Shown: piece by piece, positions 15,818 through 25,745 of the stretch
Position numbering within the stretch: position 1 is the stretch's first letter
Layout of the letters: the number at the start of each line of letters is the position of its first letter
Assembly (NCBI GenBank): GCA_026671195.1
Contig: JAPOHD010000005.1
Coordinates: 372,001-436,000, forward strand
Length of the DNA: 64,000 bases
Source: Draconibacterium aestuarii
GTDB lineage: Bacteria > Bacteroidota > Bacteroidia > Bacteroidales > Prolixibacteraceae
Direction: 5' to 3'
Notes under the pieces: model-generated
The model's input: the letters and a program-made list of their open reading frames with translations, nothing else
What the model was told of the DNA's origin: nothing
Database searches by the model: none
Translations under genes and position numbers: made by a program

Positions 15818-16090
15818 CTTCTTACTAAAGTCAAATTAATTATGAACTAAACTATTTTCTAATTTTCTTCTTTACCCAGAAAGTTCTTAATTTATCACTT
15901 TTCGTCCCAATTGTTCCAGGCATTAATTTCTATTGCTTTTGTTACCAAATCCGATGCCTTTTTTACAAGTTACAGAAATTCAAGCAACTAACTTTTCACC
16001 CAATACAAGCAGTGTAAATATTTTTTACAGGCATGCATAAATATTTGTCAACTCAACGTCTAACACTTTTTGGGTCCAGTTAATTTCAGT
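15818..16090. promoter_or_regulatory. Gap between permeases 3 and 2 with recurrent 20-mer and a decayed coding scrap
   Basis: The near-palindrome AGTGTAAATATTTTTTACAG lies at 16011-16030, and a 19/20 match recurs inverted at 31892-31911 before permease 8. On the minus strand a 22-codon scrap ending EINAWNNWDEK and stop (15895-15897) looks like the tail of a lost gene. This gap is one of the widest inside the array and is a likely place for an internal promoter of permease 2. Confidence 0.35.
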
Positions 16091-18496
16091 TTACTCGTAA
16101 CGCAAACTTTCCACCGGATTTTTAGTTGCGGCGTGCCACGATTGATAGGAAACAGTTAACAACGCAATACTTAAAGTTACCACACCGGCTGTAACAAAAA
16201 TCCACCAGTTTAATATGGTTTTGTATGCAAAAGTTTCGAGCCAGGTGCGCATGGCAAAATAAGCAAGCGGGGTAGCCAGACCAAAAGCTACAGCAACCCA
16301 CTTTACAAAGTCTTTGTTTAACATGGTCACTATTTCGGAAATTGTTGCCCCATTCACTTTACGTACACCAATTTCTTTTATCTTTCGGTTTACAGTGTGC
16401 GAAACCAGTGCGTACAAACCCAAACAGGCAATAAGAATGGCCAGCATGGAACTGAAGCCTGCCAGTTCGCCCAGTTGTTTATACGAAATATATTGCCGGT
16501 TAAAAAAAGCGTCGAGAAAAAAGAAATCGGCCTGTGCGCCCGGATAATGTTTCTCCCAAATTTGTTTTGTTGTTTTCATTAGCTCCGGAATATTTGAGGT
16601 ATTTACAAGCGCCGGGTAATAACCAAATTCATGCGGATGTCTGAACTGATAAATATAAGGTTCGAGTTCTTTTTGAAGCGATTCGTGATGAAAATTCTGC
16701 GCCACTCCAACAATTTCAGCCTCGCGGTTTCCAAGACTGATTTTCTCGCCAACGGCAGCGGACGGAGACTCAAAACCCAATATCTCTGCCGATTTTTCGT
16801 TGATTATAACAGCCTGAGCTTCGTTTGCCATCACCTGATAAAAATTGCGGCCGGCAACTATTGGAACCTGGTACGTTTCGAAGTAATTTTCGTCGGAAAA
16901 AGAGATATTAAAACGGGTATTTATTTGTTTCCCTCTGAAATTAACCATTACATTGTTGTATTTATTTGTTTGTCCGGGAATATTCATGGTGGCAGTCACT
17001 TTTTCAATAAACGGTGATTGTAATAACTCTTCACGAAAAGCACAAAACTCATGGTAACGCCGGTCGCCCGAGGTATTATTTGTTGCCGGTCCCCGCATGA
17101 CCAAAACCTGGCTGGCATTCATCCCCAAATTGCTTTTTTCAAGAAAACTAATCTGTTTAAAAATTAAAGTGGTAGAGCCAATTAAAATGATGGCCAACAT
17201 AAACTGAAAAACGGTTAATCCGTAACGAAGAGATCCAAAACTTTTGGTGCTGCTTATTTTGTTACTCAGCAACTGAAGCGGAGTAACCGAAGATTGCAAC
17301 AAGGCCGAAACTGTTCCGGTAAAAAGAATACCGGCTACAAGAATACCGGCCAACATAAGCCAAAATCCGGGAGACGTAAAGAACAAATTGGAAATATTGT
17401 TGTTAATGTACGACTTAAAAAAAGGAAAAGCCAAAAGTATAAGGAGTACCGAAAAAAATATGGCAAGCAGGTTGATGGCAAGCAGTTCGGTAAAATAAAG
17501 TTTTACGATGGACTGGTTATTTGCTCCGTTCAGTTTTCGAATACCATTTGCCTTTGCCCGCTCGAAAGACAAAGCAGTTGAAATATTAATGTTGTTGGTC
17601 CACGCAATAAAAATTACAAAAAAGGCAATTACAACCAACAAATTTACCTTTGTGAGATTTCCCTGGGGTGTAAACTCACCTTCAGAATTCGACTTTAAAT
17701 AAATATCAGTGAGCGGCAATATGGTATAAGTGGCTTCAAATCCATCTTTCCCGTTGTTTACAATGTATTTATCAGCCAGATTGGTCAGTAAATTTAGAAT
17801 GGCCTTATCGGTTGCCGTAGGTATTTTTCGGAAATAGGTAGAAACAAACAATGAATTCCAGTTTCCATCGCGGTTGACTCCGTAATCTTCAAGCGTACTA
17901 AAACTTACTACAAAATCGTAGTGTAAATGAGTATTCTGTGGCAAGGTTTTAAAAACGGCAGTTACTGTAAACGGGATCCCTTCGTTCAACTTTATCACAT
18001 TTCCAACGGCTTCATTTTTACCAAAATATATTTTAGCCACTTTTTCAGAAATTGCAACCGAGTATTTGTTCTCAAGAGCAGTTGTGGCATCGCCATGTAT
18101 CAATTCGTTTTGAAAGACATTAAAAAAGGCACTGTCGGCCCAAAGCACATCCTGAAAATAAAGTTGAACATTTTCTGTATACATGTAGCACGACTCGTAA
18201 AATGCCCGGCAACTGGCAGCAATCAGGTCCGACTCTGTTTGCAAAACCTGATTTAATGCTGAATGCGAACGACAGCTGTTTGTAAGTTGATTCCCGTCTT
18301 TGCTCGCATGATAGTTTACGCGGTACAAATTATCGGCCTGTGGGTAAAACGAATCGTAACTTTTTTCGTATTGAACATACATCCAGAGCATTGCAAAGGT
18401 TGCTATGCCCACTGATAAGCCAATAATATTTATTACAAAAAAGCGCTTGTGTTTTACAAAGTTTCTAAAAATTTGGTTCAGATAGTGTTGATACAT
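16091..18496 (-). CDS. FtsX/MacB-type two-module ABC permease 3
   Basis: 801 residues. First coupling segment AKANGIRKLNGANNQSI, second KEIGVRKVNGATISEI. The tail carries the conserved FAYKTILNWWIF and TVSYQSWHAATKNPVESLRY, an early-branch form of the constant C-terminus (Tyr rather than Phe or Trp before QSW). Periplasmic domain 1 is unusual in having three cysteines in a short span (NSCRSH, AASCRAFYESCYMY), which may form a disulfide. Canonical MacB-type core motifs IYFGKNEAVGN and FHHESLQKELEPYIY are present. It ends 352 bp before permease 2 and starts 46 bp after permease 4. Confidence 0.9.
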   Translation of the reverse strand: MYQHYLNQIFRNFVKHKRFFVINIIGLSVGIATFAMLWMYVQYEKSYDSFYPQADNLYRVNYHASKDGNQLTNSCRSHSALNQVLQTESDLIAASCRAFYESCYMYTENVQLYFQDVLWADSAFFNVFQNELIHGDATTALENKYSVAISEKVAKIYFGKNEAVGNVIKLNEGIPFTVTAVFKTLPQNTHLHYDFVVSFSTLEDYGVNRDGNWNSLFVSTYFRKIPTATDKAILNLLTNLADKYIVNNGKDGFEATYTILPLTDIYLKSNSEGEFTPQGNLTKVNLLVVIAFFVIFIAWTNNINISTALSFERAKANGIRKLNGANNQSIVKLYFTELLAINLLAIFFSVLLILLAFPFFKSYINNNISNLFFTSPGFWLMLAGILVAGILFTGTVSALLQSSVTPLQLLSNKISSTKSFGSLRYGLTVFQFMLAIILIGSTTLIFKQISFLEKSNLGMNASQVLVMRGPATNNTSGDRRYHEFCAFREELLQSPFIEKVTATMNIPGQTNKYNNVMVNFRGKQINTRFNISFSDENYFETYQVPIVAGRNFYQVMANEAQAVIINEKSAEILGFESPSAAVGEKISLGNREAEIVGVAQNFHHESLQKELEPYIYQFRHPHEFGYYPALVNTSNIPELMKTTKQIWEKHYPGAQADFFFLDAFFNRQYISYKQLGELAGFSSMLAILIACLGLYALVSHTVNRKIKEIGVRKVNGATISEIVTMLNKDFVKWVAVAFGLATPLAYFAMRTWLETFAYKTILNWWIFVTAGVVTLSIALLTVSYQSWHAATKNPVESLRYE

Positions 18497-18542
18497 ATTA
18501 AAAAATTCGGTGATTGATTTTTGTATTGTTTTTTATTCCAGA

Positions 18543-20924
18543 TTATTCGTATCGTAATGCTTCTACCGGATTTTTAGTTGCTGATTTCCACGATTGGAAT
18601 GAAACCGTTAGCAGTGCAATTGCCAAAGCCAAAACACCAGCCAGTGCAAATAACCACCAGCTAAGTTCTGTTTTATAGGCAAAATTTTCGAGCCACTTTT
18701 TCATAGCATACCAGCCAAACGGAGTTGCAATTACAAAAGCAATAACAACCCATTTAATAAAGGCTATATTCAACAGTCCCAATATTTCGGAAATGGTAGC
18801 TCCATTCACTTTACGAATACCAATTTCTTTTGTGCGTTGCTGCGAAATAAACAAAGCCAGTGCACTAATTCCAATCATACTTATCACAATTCCGATTATT
18901 GAAAAAGCAAAAAGAATACGGCTTAAAATGGTTTCGGCCTGGTATTGTTGTGCTATTTTTTCATCAATAAAAAAGTAGTCGAGTTCCTGGTTTGGGTAAT
19001 ACTGGTTCCAGGTGTTTTTTATCGCTTCCATACCCGCATGCAGGTTATTAATACGCACGTGGGTAAAACGTGCCCTGTTCCCTCCTTCATCCAGCCAAAA
19101 AGCAAAATCACCAATAGCCTCGTGCGCCGAACTATAATTAAAATCTTCAGCAACCCCAATAAAATTAATCCGCATCTGTCCAGGTTGCAGCGGCTTGGAA
19201 TCTCCGTAAGCATTTAATGCATCCATACTGCCATGCCTGTCCATTAAACGTTTGTACAAATGGTTGTTAATTACCATTCCCCTAACCGTATCTGCCGAAG
19301 GACTAATCCAATTTTCTATAAGTTTTATCTTCATGGTTTTCAGATAGTCGTAGTTGGCAAAAACAAATTCAGCCGTTCCATCAATTCCCAAACCATCTAA
19401 AGAAAATCCTTGCGATGGATAACCAAAATGCATGGCCGTCATTCCCACTTCGGCCACCTGACTTTGTTTTTTTAATTCGCGCGCCAAAATGGCCGGATCT
19501 TTTGACAAATCTTTTATATGAAGAACCACAATATTATCCTTTTCAAAACCAAGGGGTTTATTTAATACAAAATTGATTTGTTTATTGACCAGAAAAGTGC
19601 CCGACATTAGAATTACTACAATGGCCACCTGCCCCACAAGCAGTGTTTTTAGAACATAATTACCCGAGTAATTACTCTTTCCTGCCAAAATATCGATAGT
19701 TGAACTAGATCCTAAGAGAAATACTCCAACAAACAGTGCGGTTAAAACCAAACAAATAAACAGAACAGCAAGAATGCTTAAATAAACTACCGGCTCGGAA
19801 TAATAAATATCAAATTCAATCTCAAAAAAGCGATTTACAAGAGGTTTAAAAGCTTCAATAGCAAGCAGCGAAATTCCCACGGCAAACAAACACAAGAACA
19901 GAACCTCGGCCAAAACCTGTCGGATTATTTGACTTTGATTTGCACCGATCGATTTTTTTAATCCCAGCTCTTTTGATCGTTTTATCAATTTTGCAATGGT
20001 AAGGTTTGTAAAATTCAACAACGAAACCAGAAGAATTACAAATGAAATAACAACAAATAACCCGATATTTATTTTGCTCGAACTCTCTCTCAACTCAAAC
20101 CGGTAATCCGACTTTAAATGAATGTCATCCATCGGGAATAAGTCAAAACTATAGTCCTGTGGCCCTCTTGTTTGTTTTAGGCTGCTTGCATCGTAGAATG
20201 CCATCACTTTATCGGCAACTACTTTTGGCAATGTCCCTTTTTTTAGTTTGAAATAGTTATATATCCACTGTATTTTTCGGTCAGGAAGCGATTCAAACCT
20301 CTCTTGTAAGCCACCTTTTTGCGATAACAACAACTCGAATTTAAAATGCGTTTTAGGATGCGTATTTTTTACAATTCCGCGAATTTCGTAATCGCCAACG
20401 TTACGCGAATACTGAAGTTCTTCTATTTTAATAGTTTGCCCAATCGGATTTAAATTCCCAAAATGTTTGCGGGCAAAATCCTCTGAAATAAAAACAGTAT
20501 TTGGCTTTCTGATTTCAGATAAATCACCGATCGTTGATTTGACCTCAAACATTTTTAAAAAAGCCTCGTCAACCGACATAATGTTTTTTTGTTGTATCGA
20601 ATTTTCGTCCAATTTAATGGTACCAACATCGCAATGAGAAAACTGCGTTGCCAGTTCAACTTCCGGAATTTCAGCCGAAGCTTTGTGTACAATTCCAAGA
20701 CTACGTGCCCAGGATGCATTATCGAGACCTCCGGGCACAGAGGTTACCCGATAAATGTTTTCGTGATCCGAAAAGTGTTTGTCAAAACTTTTTTCGTTTG
20801 AAACATACAGAAACAGAACAAGAAATGAAGTTATACCAATTACCAAACCGAATACATTGATACCGGAAAAGACTTTTTCTTTTAACAGGCGTCGGATTGT
20901 AATTTTTAGATTATACAAAAACAT
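18543..20924 (-). CDS. FtsX/MacB-type two-module ABC permease 4
   Basis: 793 residues. First coupling segment SKELGLKKSIGANQSQI, second KEIGIRKVNGATISEI. The tail reads FAYKTELSWWLFALAG and TVSFQSWKSATKNPVEALRY. The second periplasmic domain has an insertion around GDSKPLQPGQMRINFIGVAE replacing the usual short loop before the V-I-G-V-x-x-D-F strand, so the substrate-facing surface differs from its neighbours. Spacing of 40 and 46 bp to permeases 5 and 3 supports one transcript. Confidence 0.9.
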   Translation of the reverse strand: MFLYNLKITIRRLLKEKVFSGINVFGLVIGITSFLVLFLYVSNEKSFDKHFSDHENIYRVTSVPGGLDNASWARSLGIVHKASAEIPEVELATQFSHCDVGTIKLDENSIQQKNIMSVDEAFLKMFEVKSTIGDLSEIRKPNTVFISEDFARKHFGNLNPIGQTIKIEELQYSRNVGDYEIRGIVKNTHPKTHFKFELLLSQKGGLQERFESLPDRKIQWIYNYFKLKKGTLPKVVADKVMAFYDASSLKQTRGPQDYSFDLFPMDDIHLKSDYRFELRESSSKINIGLFVVISFVILLVSLLNFTNLTIAKLIKRSKELGLKKSIGANQSQIIRQVLAEVLFLCLFAVGISLLAIEAFKPLVNRFFEIEFDIYYSEPVVYLSILAVLFICLVLTALFVGVFLLGSSSTIDILAGKSNYSGNYVLKTLLVGQVAIVVILMSGTFLVNKQINFVLNKPLGFEKDNIVVLHIKDLSKDPAILARELKKQSQVAEVGMTAMHFGYPSQGFSLDGLGIDGTAEFVFANYDYLKTMKIKLIENWISPSADTVRGMVINNHLYKRLMDRHGSMDALNAYGDSKPLQPGQMRINFIGVAEDFNYSSAHEAIGDFAFWLDEGGNRARFTHVRINNLHAGMEAIKNTWNQYYPNQELDYFFIDEKIAQQYQAETILSRILFAFSIIGIVISMIGISALALFISQQRTKEIGIRKVNGATISEILGLLNIAFIKWVVIAFVIATPFGWYAMKKWLENFAYKTELSWWLFALAGVLALAIALLTVSFQSWKSATKNPVEALRYE

Positions 20925-20964
20925 AGTCTTGAATTATAGTTTTATTGATTTTTGGGATTGATAT

Positions 20965-23307
20965 TTATTCGTAACGTAATGCTTCCACCGGATTTAGCTT
21001 CGAGGCCCTTAGTGCCTGGTAACCACTCGACAACAAAGTAACAATAACAGAAATCCCCAGAACAATAAACAGATCAACCACTGTAAACTGGTACTTAAAA
21101 TGCCCCGGTGTTACATTGGCAAGCAACTTTGCCAAAGGATAAACAATTATATTCGAAGCCAGAACCAATATCAAAAACTGTTTGGTAACCAAAGGTAAAA
21201 TCTGCTCTGCTTTTGCTCCCTGAACTTTGCGAATTCCAATTTCTTTCACTCGCCTCTGCGAAGCAAAAACAACCAATCCAAATAAACCCATGGCCGCAAT
21301 CAATACGGCCATTACAGTAAAAAATGCGAAGGTATTTTTTGCACTAGTCCAAATCTGAAGAGCCACTCTGTAGGTTCCAACATCGTAGCCATTTACTTCA
21401 AATAGAACGTCGGGAAAAGTTTCTTTTAAAACAGAATTGATGTATACCAGACTACTTTCAGTTGTATTTGGATTCACTTTAAAAGTAAGGTCGTTGTAGC
21501 TGGCAAATCCTTCTTCGCGCAATTTTAAAAAATAGGGTATGATCGGATTATGCACATCATCGTTATTAAAATCTTTTATTACACCAATTACAGTGTATTC
21601 CCGGTTATTGTGGTTTATCCATTTTCCAATGGCATTGTCCCATGCAAATTGTTTCGCCGCGGTTTCATTTATCAGGCATGTATACCCATCTGCCGAAAAA
21701 TTGTCTGAGAAATTGCGTCCCTGTACAAGTGTCATGCCCATGGTGCTAATAAATCCGGCACAAGCCTCGTTCCACCTTGCATAAATACGATCGTCAACCG
21801 GACCGTCTTCGTATTTTAAGTCGGTTCCCCAGGTTGAATGCAGCGGCGCATTTATTGAAAGTGTCATATCCTCAATTCCCGGATTTTCCAATATACGCTC
21901 TCGCACCTGTGTGTACGAAACATTTGTTTTTATACTTGGAAGAGTACAATGCAAAAGGTTCTCTTTGTTATAACCCAAGTCCTTATTTTTTAGGAAATTT
22001 ACCTGTTTGTACATCCATATACTCGAAGTTATTAATACCACCGACAGAATAAACTGCAAATAAACCATTGCATTTAATCCGGTTAATTTTCCCTTTTTTA
22101 GCGGACTTTTTCCCTTTAAAACACTTACCGGCTTAAAGCCCGAAATAATAAGCGCCGGATAACTGCCACCAATAAAACCGCTTACCAGAACCACGGCCAG
22201 TAAAAACAATATAAACATTGGATTTTGTATCAACTGAAGTTCTATGTTTCGGTTAACTACACTATTAAAAAAGGGTAAAATTAAATGAGCGATTAAAATG
22301 GCCAAAAGAAAAGCCAGCAAGGCAATTACAATGGCTTCGGTAAAAAACTGCACGCGAATAATATTGCGGTTACTGCCTGATACTTTGCGGATTCCGATTT
22401 CAACCGATCGCATGGTAGAAAACGAAGTAGTGATGTTCATAAAACTTACACAAGCCAGCAAAAGAGTCAGAATCCCAATAAATGAAAAGAAATAAATAAC
22501 TGATCCGCGATCGTCCCGGGCACGTTCTTTTAAATGCAATTTGCTAAGCGGATGTAAATAAAGTACACGCTTCGATTCTTTGTCGTGCTGTTGCAGCAGA
22601 TTTTCAAATTTACCGGAAACAACTTCCGGATCACTATTGGGTTTTAACATCACAAAAATTTCGTACGAACTGTTTCCCCAGTTGTCTCCCCTGCTTTTTA
22701 ATAAATTGGCATTCGATAAAAAATAAGAAGCATTCAAAGATGATTGTTCCGGTACATCTTTCATTATTCCGGTAACCGTTAACTTCCTTTTTCGCTCGTC
22801 AAACAGGTTTTTCCCCATGGCATCCTCACCCGGAAAATATTTTTCAGCCATTTTTTCACTTAACACAATTGAGTTTGGTTCATCAAGTACAGTTGCTTTA
22901 TCTCCCCTGATTAATTCAAACGAAAACATATCAAATATTCCGGAAGGTGCAATTATTCCAAAATGCTCAAGGGAAACGTGCTCGTCGTCAGAAGAGAGGT
23001 ATTCGTCCCAACACTCGTTGGTAGCAATTGCCAGTTCCACTTCCGGAATATTCTGACTTAAGTATTTGGCAATTGGGACAACTGATTGTCCGGAATCGTT
23101 TAAGCGATCGTTCTTTTTATACGATTGCACCTTGTATATCCGATCAAAATTAGCGTTAAACTTATCGTAATCCCTTTCGTACTGTACGTATCGGGCAACC
23201 AGAATAAAAGCTGCCAAACCTACAGAAAGACACATGATCTGAATAAAAGAAAGTGTTTTCCTTCTCCGTAAGTTTCTGAATGCGATTAGAATAAAATGTT
23301 TTATCAT
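20965..23307 (-). CDS. FtsX/MacB-type two-module ABC permease 5 (divergent C-half)
   Basis: 780 residues. The first coupling segment VEIGIRKVSGSNRNII is fully canonical, and the second is KEIGIRKVQGAKAEQI. After this the sequence leaves the constant C-terminus: FAYK...WWIF is replaced by GHFKYQFTVVDLFIVLG, yet the last nine residues are again NPVEALRYE. The second periplasmic domain (NETAAKQFAWDNAIGKW, IGVIKDFNNDDVHNPI) closely matches permease 8, and the two form a sub-lineage within the array. 47 bp separate it from permease 6. Confidence 0.9.
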   Translation of the reverse strand: MIKHFILIAFRNLRRRKTLSFIQIMCLSVGLAAFILVARYVQYERDYDKFNANFDRIYKVQSYKKNDRLNDSGQSVVPIAKYLSQNIPEVELAIATNECWDEYLSSDDEHVSLEHFGIIAPSGIFDMFSFELIRGDKATVLDEPNSIVLSEKMAEKYFPGEDAMGKNLFDERKRKLTVTGIMKDVPEQSSLNASYFLSNANLLKSRGDNWGNSSYEIFVMLKPNSDPEVVSGKFENLLQQHDKESKRVLYLHPLSKLHLKERARDDRGSVIYFFSFIGILTLLLACVSFMNITTSFSTMRSVEIGIRKVSGSNRNIIRVQFFTEAIVIALLAFLLAILIAHLILPFFNSVVNRNIELQLIQNPMFILFLLAVVLVSGFIGGSYPALIISGFKPVSVLKGKSPLKKGKLTGLNAMVYLQFILSVVLITSSIWMYKQVNFLKNKDLGYNKENLLHCTLPSIKTNVSYTQVRERILENPGIEDMTLSINAPLHSTWGTDLKYEDGPVDDRIYARWNEACAGFISTMGMTLVQGRNFSDNFSADGYTCLINETAAKQFAWDNAIGKWINHNNREYTVIGVIKDFNNDDVHNPIIPYFLKLREEGFASYNDLTFKVNPNTTESSLVYINSVLKETFPDVLFEVNGYDVGTYRVALQIWTSAKNTFAFFTVMAVLIAAMGLFGLVVFASQRRVKEIGIRKVQGAKAEQILPLVTKQFLILVLASNIIVYPLAKLLANVTPGHFKYQFTVVDLFIVLGISVIVTLLSSGYQALRASKLNPVEALRYE

Positions 23308-23354
23308 CTTTCACCAATTTTTGAGAATGGTTATCTGTTTATTTCTGTTCAATA

Positions 23355-25730
23355 TTATTCATACCTTAAACTTTCTACCGGATTTCGGGTGGCAGCCTTC
23401 CACGATTGAAACGACACCGTCAGTAGTGCCATTCCCAAAGCCAGTGCACCGGCAGAGGCAAATATCCACCAGCTTAATGTTGTTTTGTATGCAAAATTTT
23501 CGAGCCATTTATTCATAACGTAGTACGCAACAGGTGTGGCAATTACAAAAGCAATACCTACCCATTTTACGAAATCGCGATTAAGCATCGTAAGTATTTC
23601 TGTAATGTTGGCACCATTCACTTTTCTAATGCCGATTTCTTTGATCTTATTTTCACTTGAAATTGCAGCTTGTCCGAAGAGACCCAAACAAGCAATAAAC
23701 ACAGCCAACATGGTAAATAGATTCAGAATACCCGCAATTTGATTATCCTTTTTATACAATTCTTCATAATCTTGATTTAGAAAATGAAATTCAAATGGTA
23801 TACCCGGATTATTTTCTCTCCAGATATTTTCAATGTATTTAATTGTTGCCGGGATATCTTTTTTGATTTTAAAAAACAGGGCGCTGAAATAAGATTCAGA
23901 CGCTTCATTGTTATACAAATGAAATACCTGCGGATTAACTTTTTGATGAAGTGATTTAAAATAGGTGTCCTTAATCACCCCCACAATCACACCCTTGTTT
24001 CCGTATAGTGAAAATTCCGTACCAACAGGATTTTCCAATCCCATTAACCTGGCAGCTTCCTCATTTACAATATAATTTTGTTTATCGGTTGATATTTCTT
24101 TTGAAAAATTACGACCGTCACTAAACTCAACATTCATCATTGCAAGGTAATGATCATCAATTCGGGTAGTTTCCATTCCCACCGGATGCGAAGTTTTTTG
24201 GTTCTGCCATTCCCCGTTTTGTTTCCACGAAATACCTACGGTTCCGTTTACCTGCTTAAACGGGGGACAGTCTTTTAAACTAATGTCAGTAATATTTGGA
24301 TTCTCGTTTAATAAATGCCTGACAACTGAAATTTTTTGATTGATATTCCCCCTTAAATGAGTGTAAACAACTTGGTCGGTTTCGAATCCGAGTTTTTTGT
24401 GGTTGATGTATTGCATTTGTTTGTTTACACCAACAGCAGCAATAATAAGCAGAACTGCAATCACATTCTGAAAAACGACCATACTTTTCAGAACTCCAGA
24501 CTTTCGTTTGCTGTATCGGTTCATCAAATCAATGGCTTTTGCGCCCGAAAAAAGCAATGCAGGATAAACGGTACAGAGAAGTAGTGTGAACAACAGAATG
24601 ATCATTAAAATACTTGTAAAATCAGTGCTTAAAAAATTTACTTCGAAAGTTTTTCCTACCATGGTTTGAAACGGTTGGCGAATGAATCTAAAAACAGCTA
24701 ATGCAAAGATGAATGAAAAAATGACAAGCACAGCATTTTCAGAAACATGGTTGAGGAATACTGTTTTACGACTTGCCCCGCATACTTTTGCCACTGAAGT
24801 ACTTTTTTGTCTTTTTGCAAACATCGAAACAGTAAGATTTACAAAGTTAATGCAGGCCAGCATGAGAATAAGCAAAGCAACAGAGCCAAAAATATACAAA
24901 TAGCGAAAGTCTCCGGTTTCACCCAAACGGTTGTTGACCGTGTAATCGAGATAAATACTTCCCAATGGTCGGAGAGATGCGAAAATTTCACCTGATTGCA
25001 GGTGTGGCATTCCACTAGACTTTGCAACGCTTGTAATTTCTTCTTCAGCGTTAGCAGCATTACTACCAGGAGTTAATAACACATAAGTACGAAAATTTGG
25101 ATCTCCCCAATCCAATCCGCAGAAGCGATATTGCTCCAACAGTTTTTGCGGCAAAACATAGTCGAACTGGATGTGCGACTGTGCCGGCAAATCCCTAATT
25201 ACTGCCTTAACGGCAACAAAATCCCGTCCTTCAATCTGAATTTCTTTATCGAGGGGATCTTCATTACCAAAATAACGTTTGGCAAACGATTCGGTAATCA
25301 CGATTCCATTAATCTGCTCCAACGCTTTAACCGGATTACCATATAAAGTTCGAAAACTAAACATTTGGAAGAGTTGTGGATCAGCGGTAAGTCCGTTCTC
25401 CTCGAAATACATATTTTCTTTGTATTTGAAAGCAAACTCCGGAGCATTTCTTAGGCGCACAGCCAATTTTACATTTGCAATATCATTTTCGATTATGGGT
25501 GCCAGCGGATTGGGAGTTCCCGCCATGGACATTTCGCCTTTTTGATTTTTAAAATTAATCTGGTAGATATCGGCATAGTTATCGTTAAACTTATCATAGC
25601 CTGTTTCATTGTATATCCATGCCAATAAAATAAAAACACAGATTAGACCAATTGATAGCCCTAAAAAGTTGAGTACGGTAAATAACCTCTGCCTCAATAA
25701 GCTCCTGATTATAATTTTTAGGTTTTTCAT
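23355..25730 (-). CDS. FtsX/MacB-type two-module ABC permease 6
   Basis: 791 residues from the ATG at 25728-25730 (MKNLKIIIRSLL); an in-frame TTG two codons earlier is a less likely start. The first coupling segment QKSTSVAKVCGASRKTV is strongly degenerate, having lost K-E-I-G and Arg, whereas the second, KEIGIRKVNGANITEI, is intact. The tail reads TVSFQSWKAATRNPVESLRY. This half-and-half state suggests that only the C-half still docks an ATPase firmly. It starts 15 bp after permease 7 ends and is probably co-translated with it. Confidence 0.9.
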   Translation of the reverse strand: MKNLKIIIRSLLRQRLFTVLNFLGLSIGLICVFILLAWIYNETGYDKFNDNYADIYQINFKNQKGEMSMAGTPNPLAPIIENDIANVKLAVRLRNAPEFAFKYKENMYFEENGLTADPQLFQMFSFRTLYGNPVKALEQINGIVITESFAKRYFGNEDPLDKEIQIEGRDFVAVKAVIRDLPAQSHIQFDYVLPQKLLEQYRFCGLDWGDPNFRTYVLLTPGSNAANAEEEITSVAKSSGMPHLQSGEIFASLRPLGSIYLDYTVNNRLGETGDFRYLYIFGSVALLILMLACINFVNLTVSMFAKRQKSTSVAKVCGASRKTVFLNHVSENAVLVIFSFIFALAVFRFIRQPFQTMVGKTFEVNFLSTDFTSILMIILLFTLLLCTVYPALLFSGAKAIDLMNRYSKRKSGVLKSMVVFQNVIAVLLIIAAVGVNKQMQYINHKKLGFETDQVVYTHLRGNINQKISVVRHLLNENPNITDISLKDCPPFKQVNGTVGISWKQNGEWQNQKTSHPVGMETTRIDDHYLAMMNVEFSDGRNFSKEISTDKQNYIVNEEAARLMGLENPVGTEFSLYGNKGVIVGVIKDTYFKSLHQKVNPQVFHLYNNEASESYFSALFFKIKKDIPATIKYIENIWRENNPGIPFEFHFLNQDYEELYKKDNQIAGILNLFTMLAVFIACLGLFGQAAISSENKIKEIGIRKVNGANITEILTMLNRDFVKWVGIAFVIATPVAYYVMNKWLENFAYKTTLSWWIFASAGALALGMALLTVSFQSWKAATRNPVESLRYE

Positions 25731-25745
25731 TTTCAATTGATTTTT

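Noticed and set aside
15739-15834. Extra 32 codons at the start of permease 2
   Set aside because: They run through a palindromic intergenic repeat and lack similarity to other permease N-termini; the internal MIKNYLKIALRNLL start matches the family.
15895-15970. Small minus-strand gene ending EINAWNNWDEK
   Set aside because: An in-frame stop lies about 22 codons upstream and no start is seen; treated as a decayed scrap.
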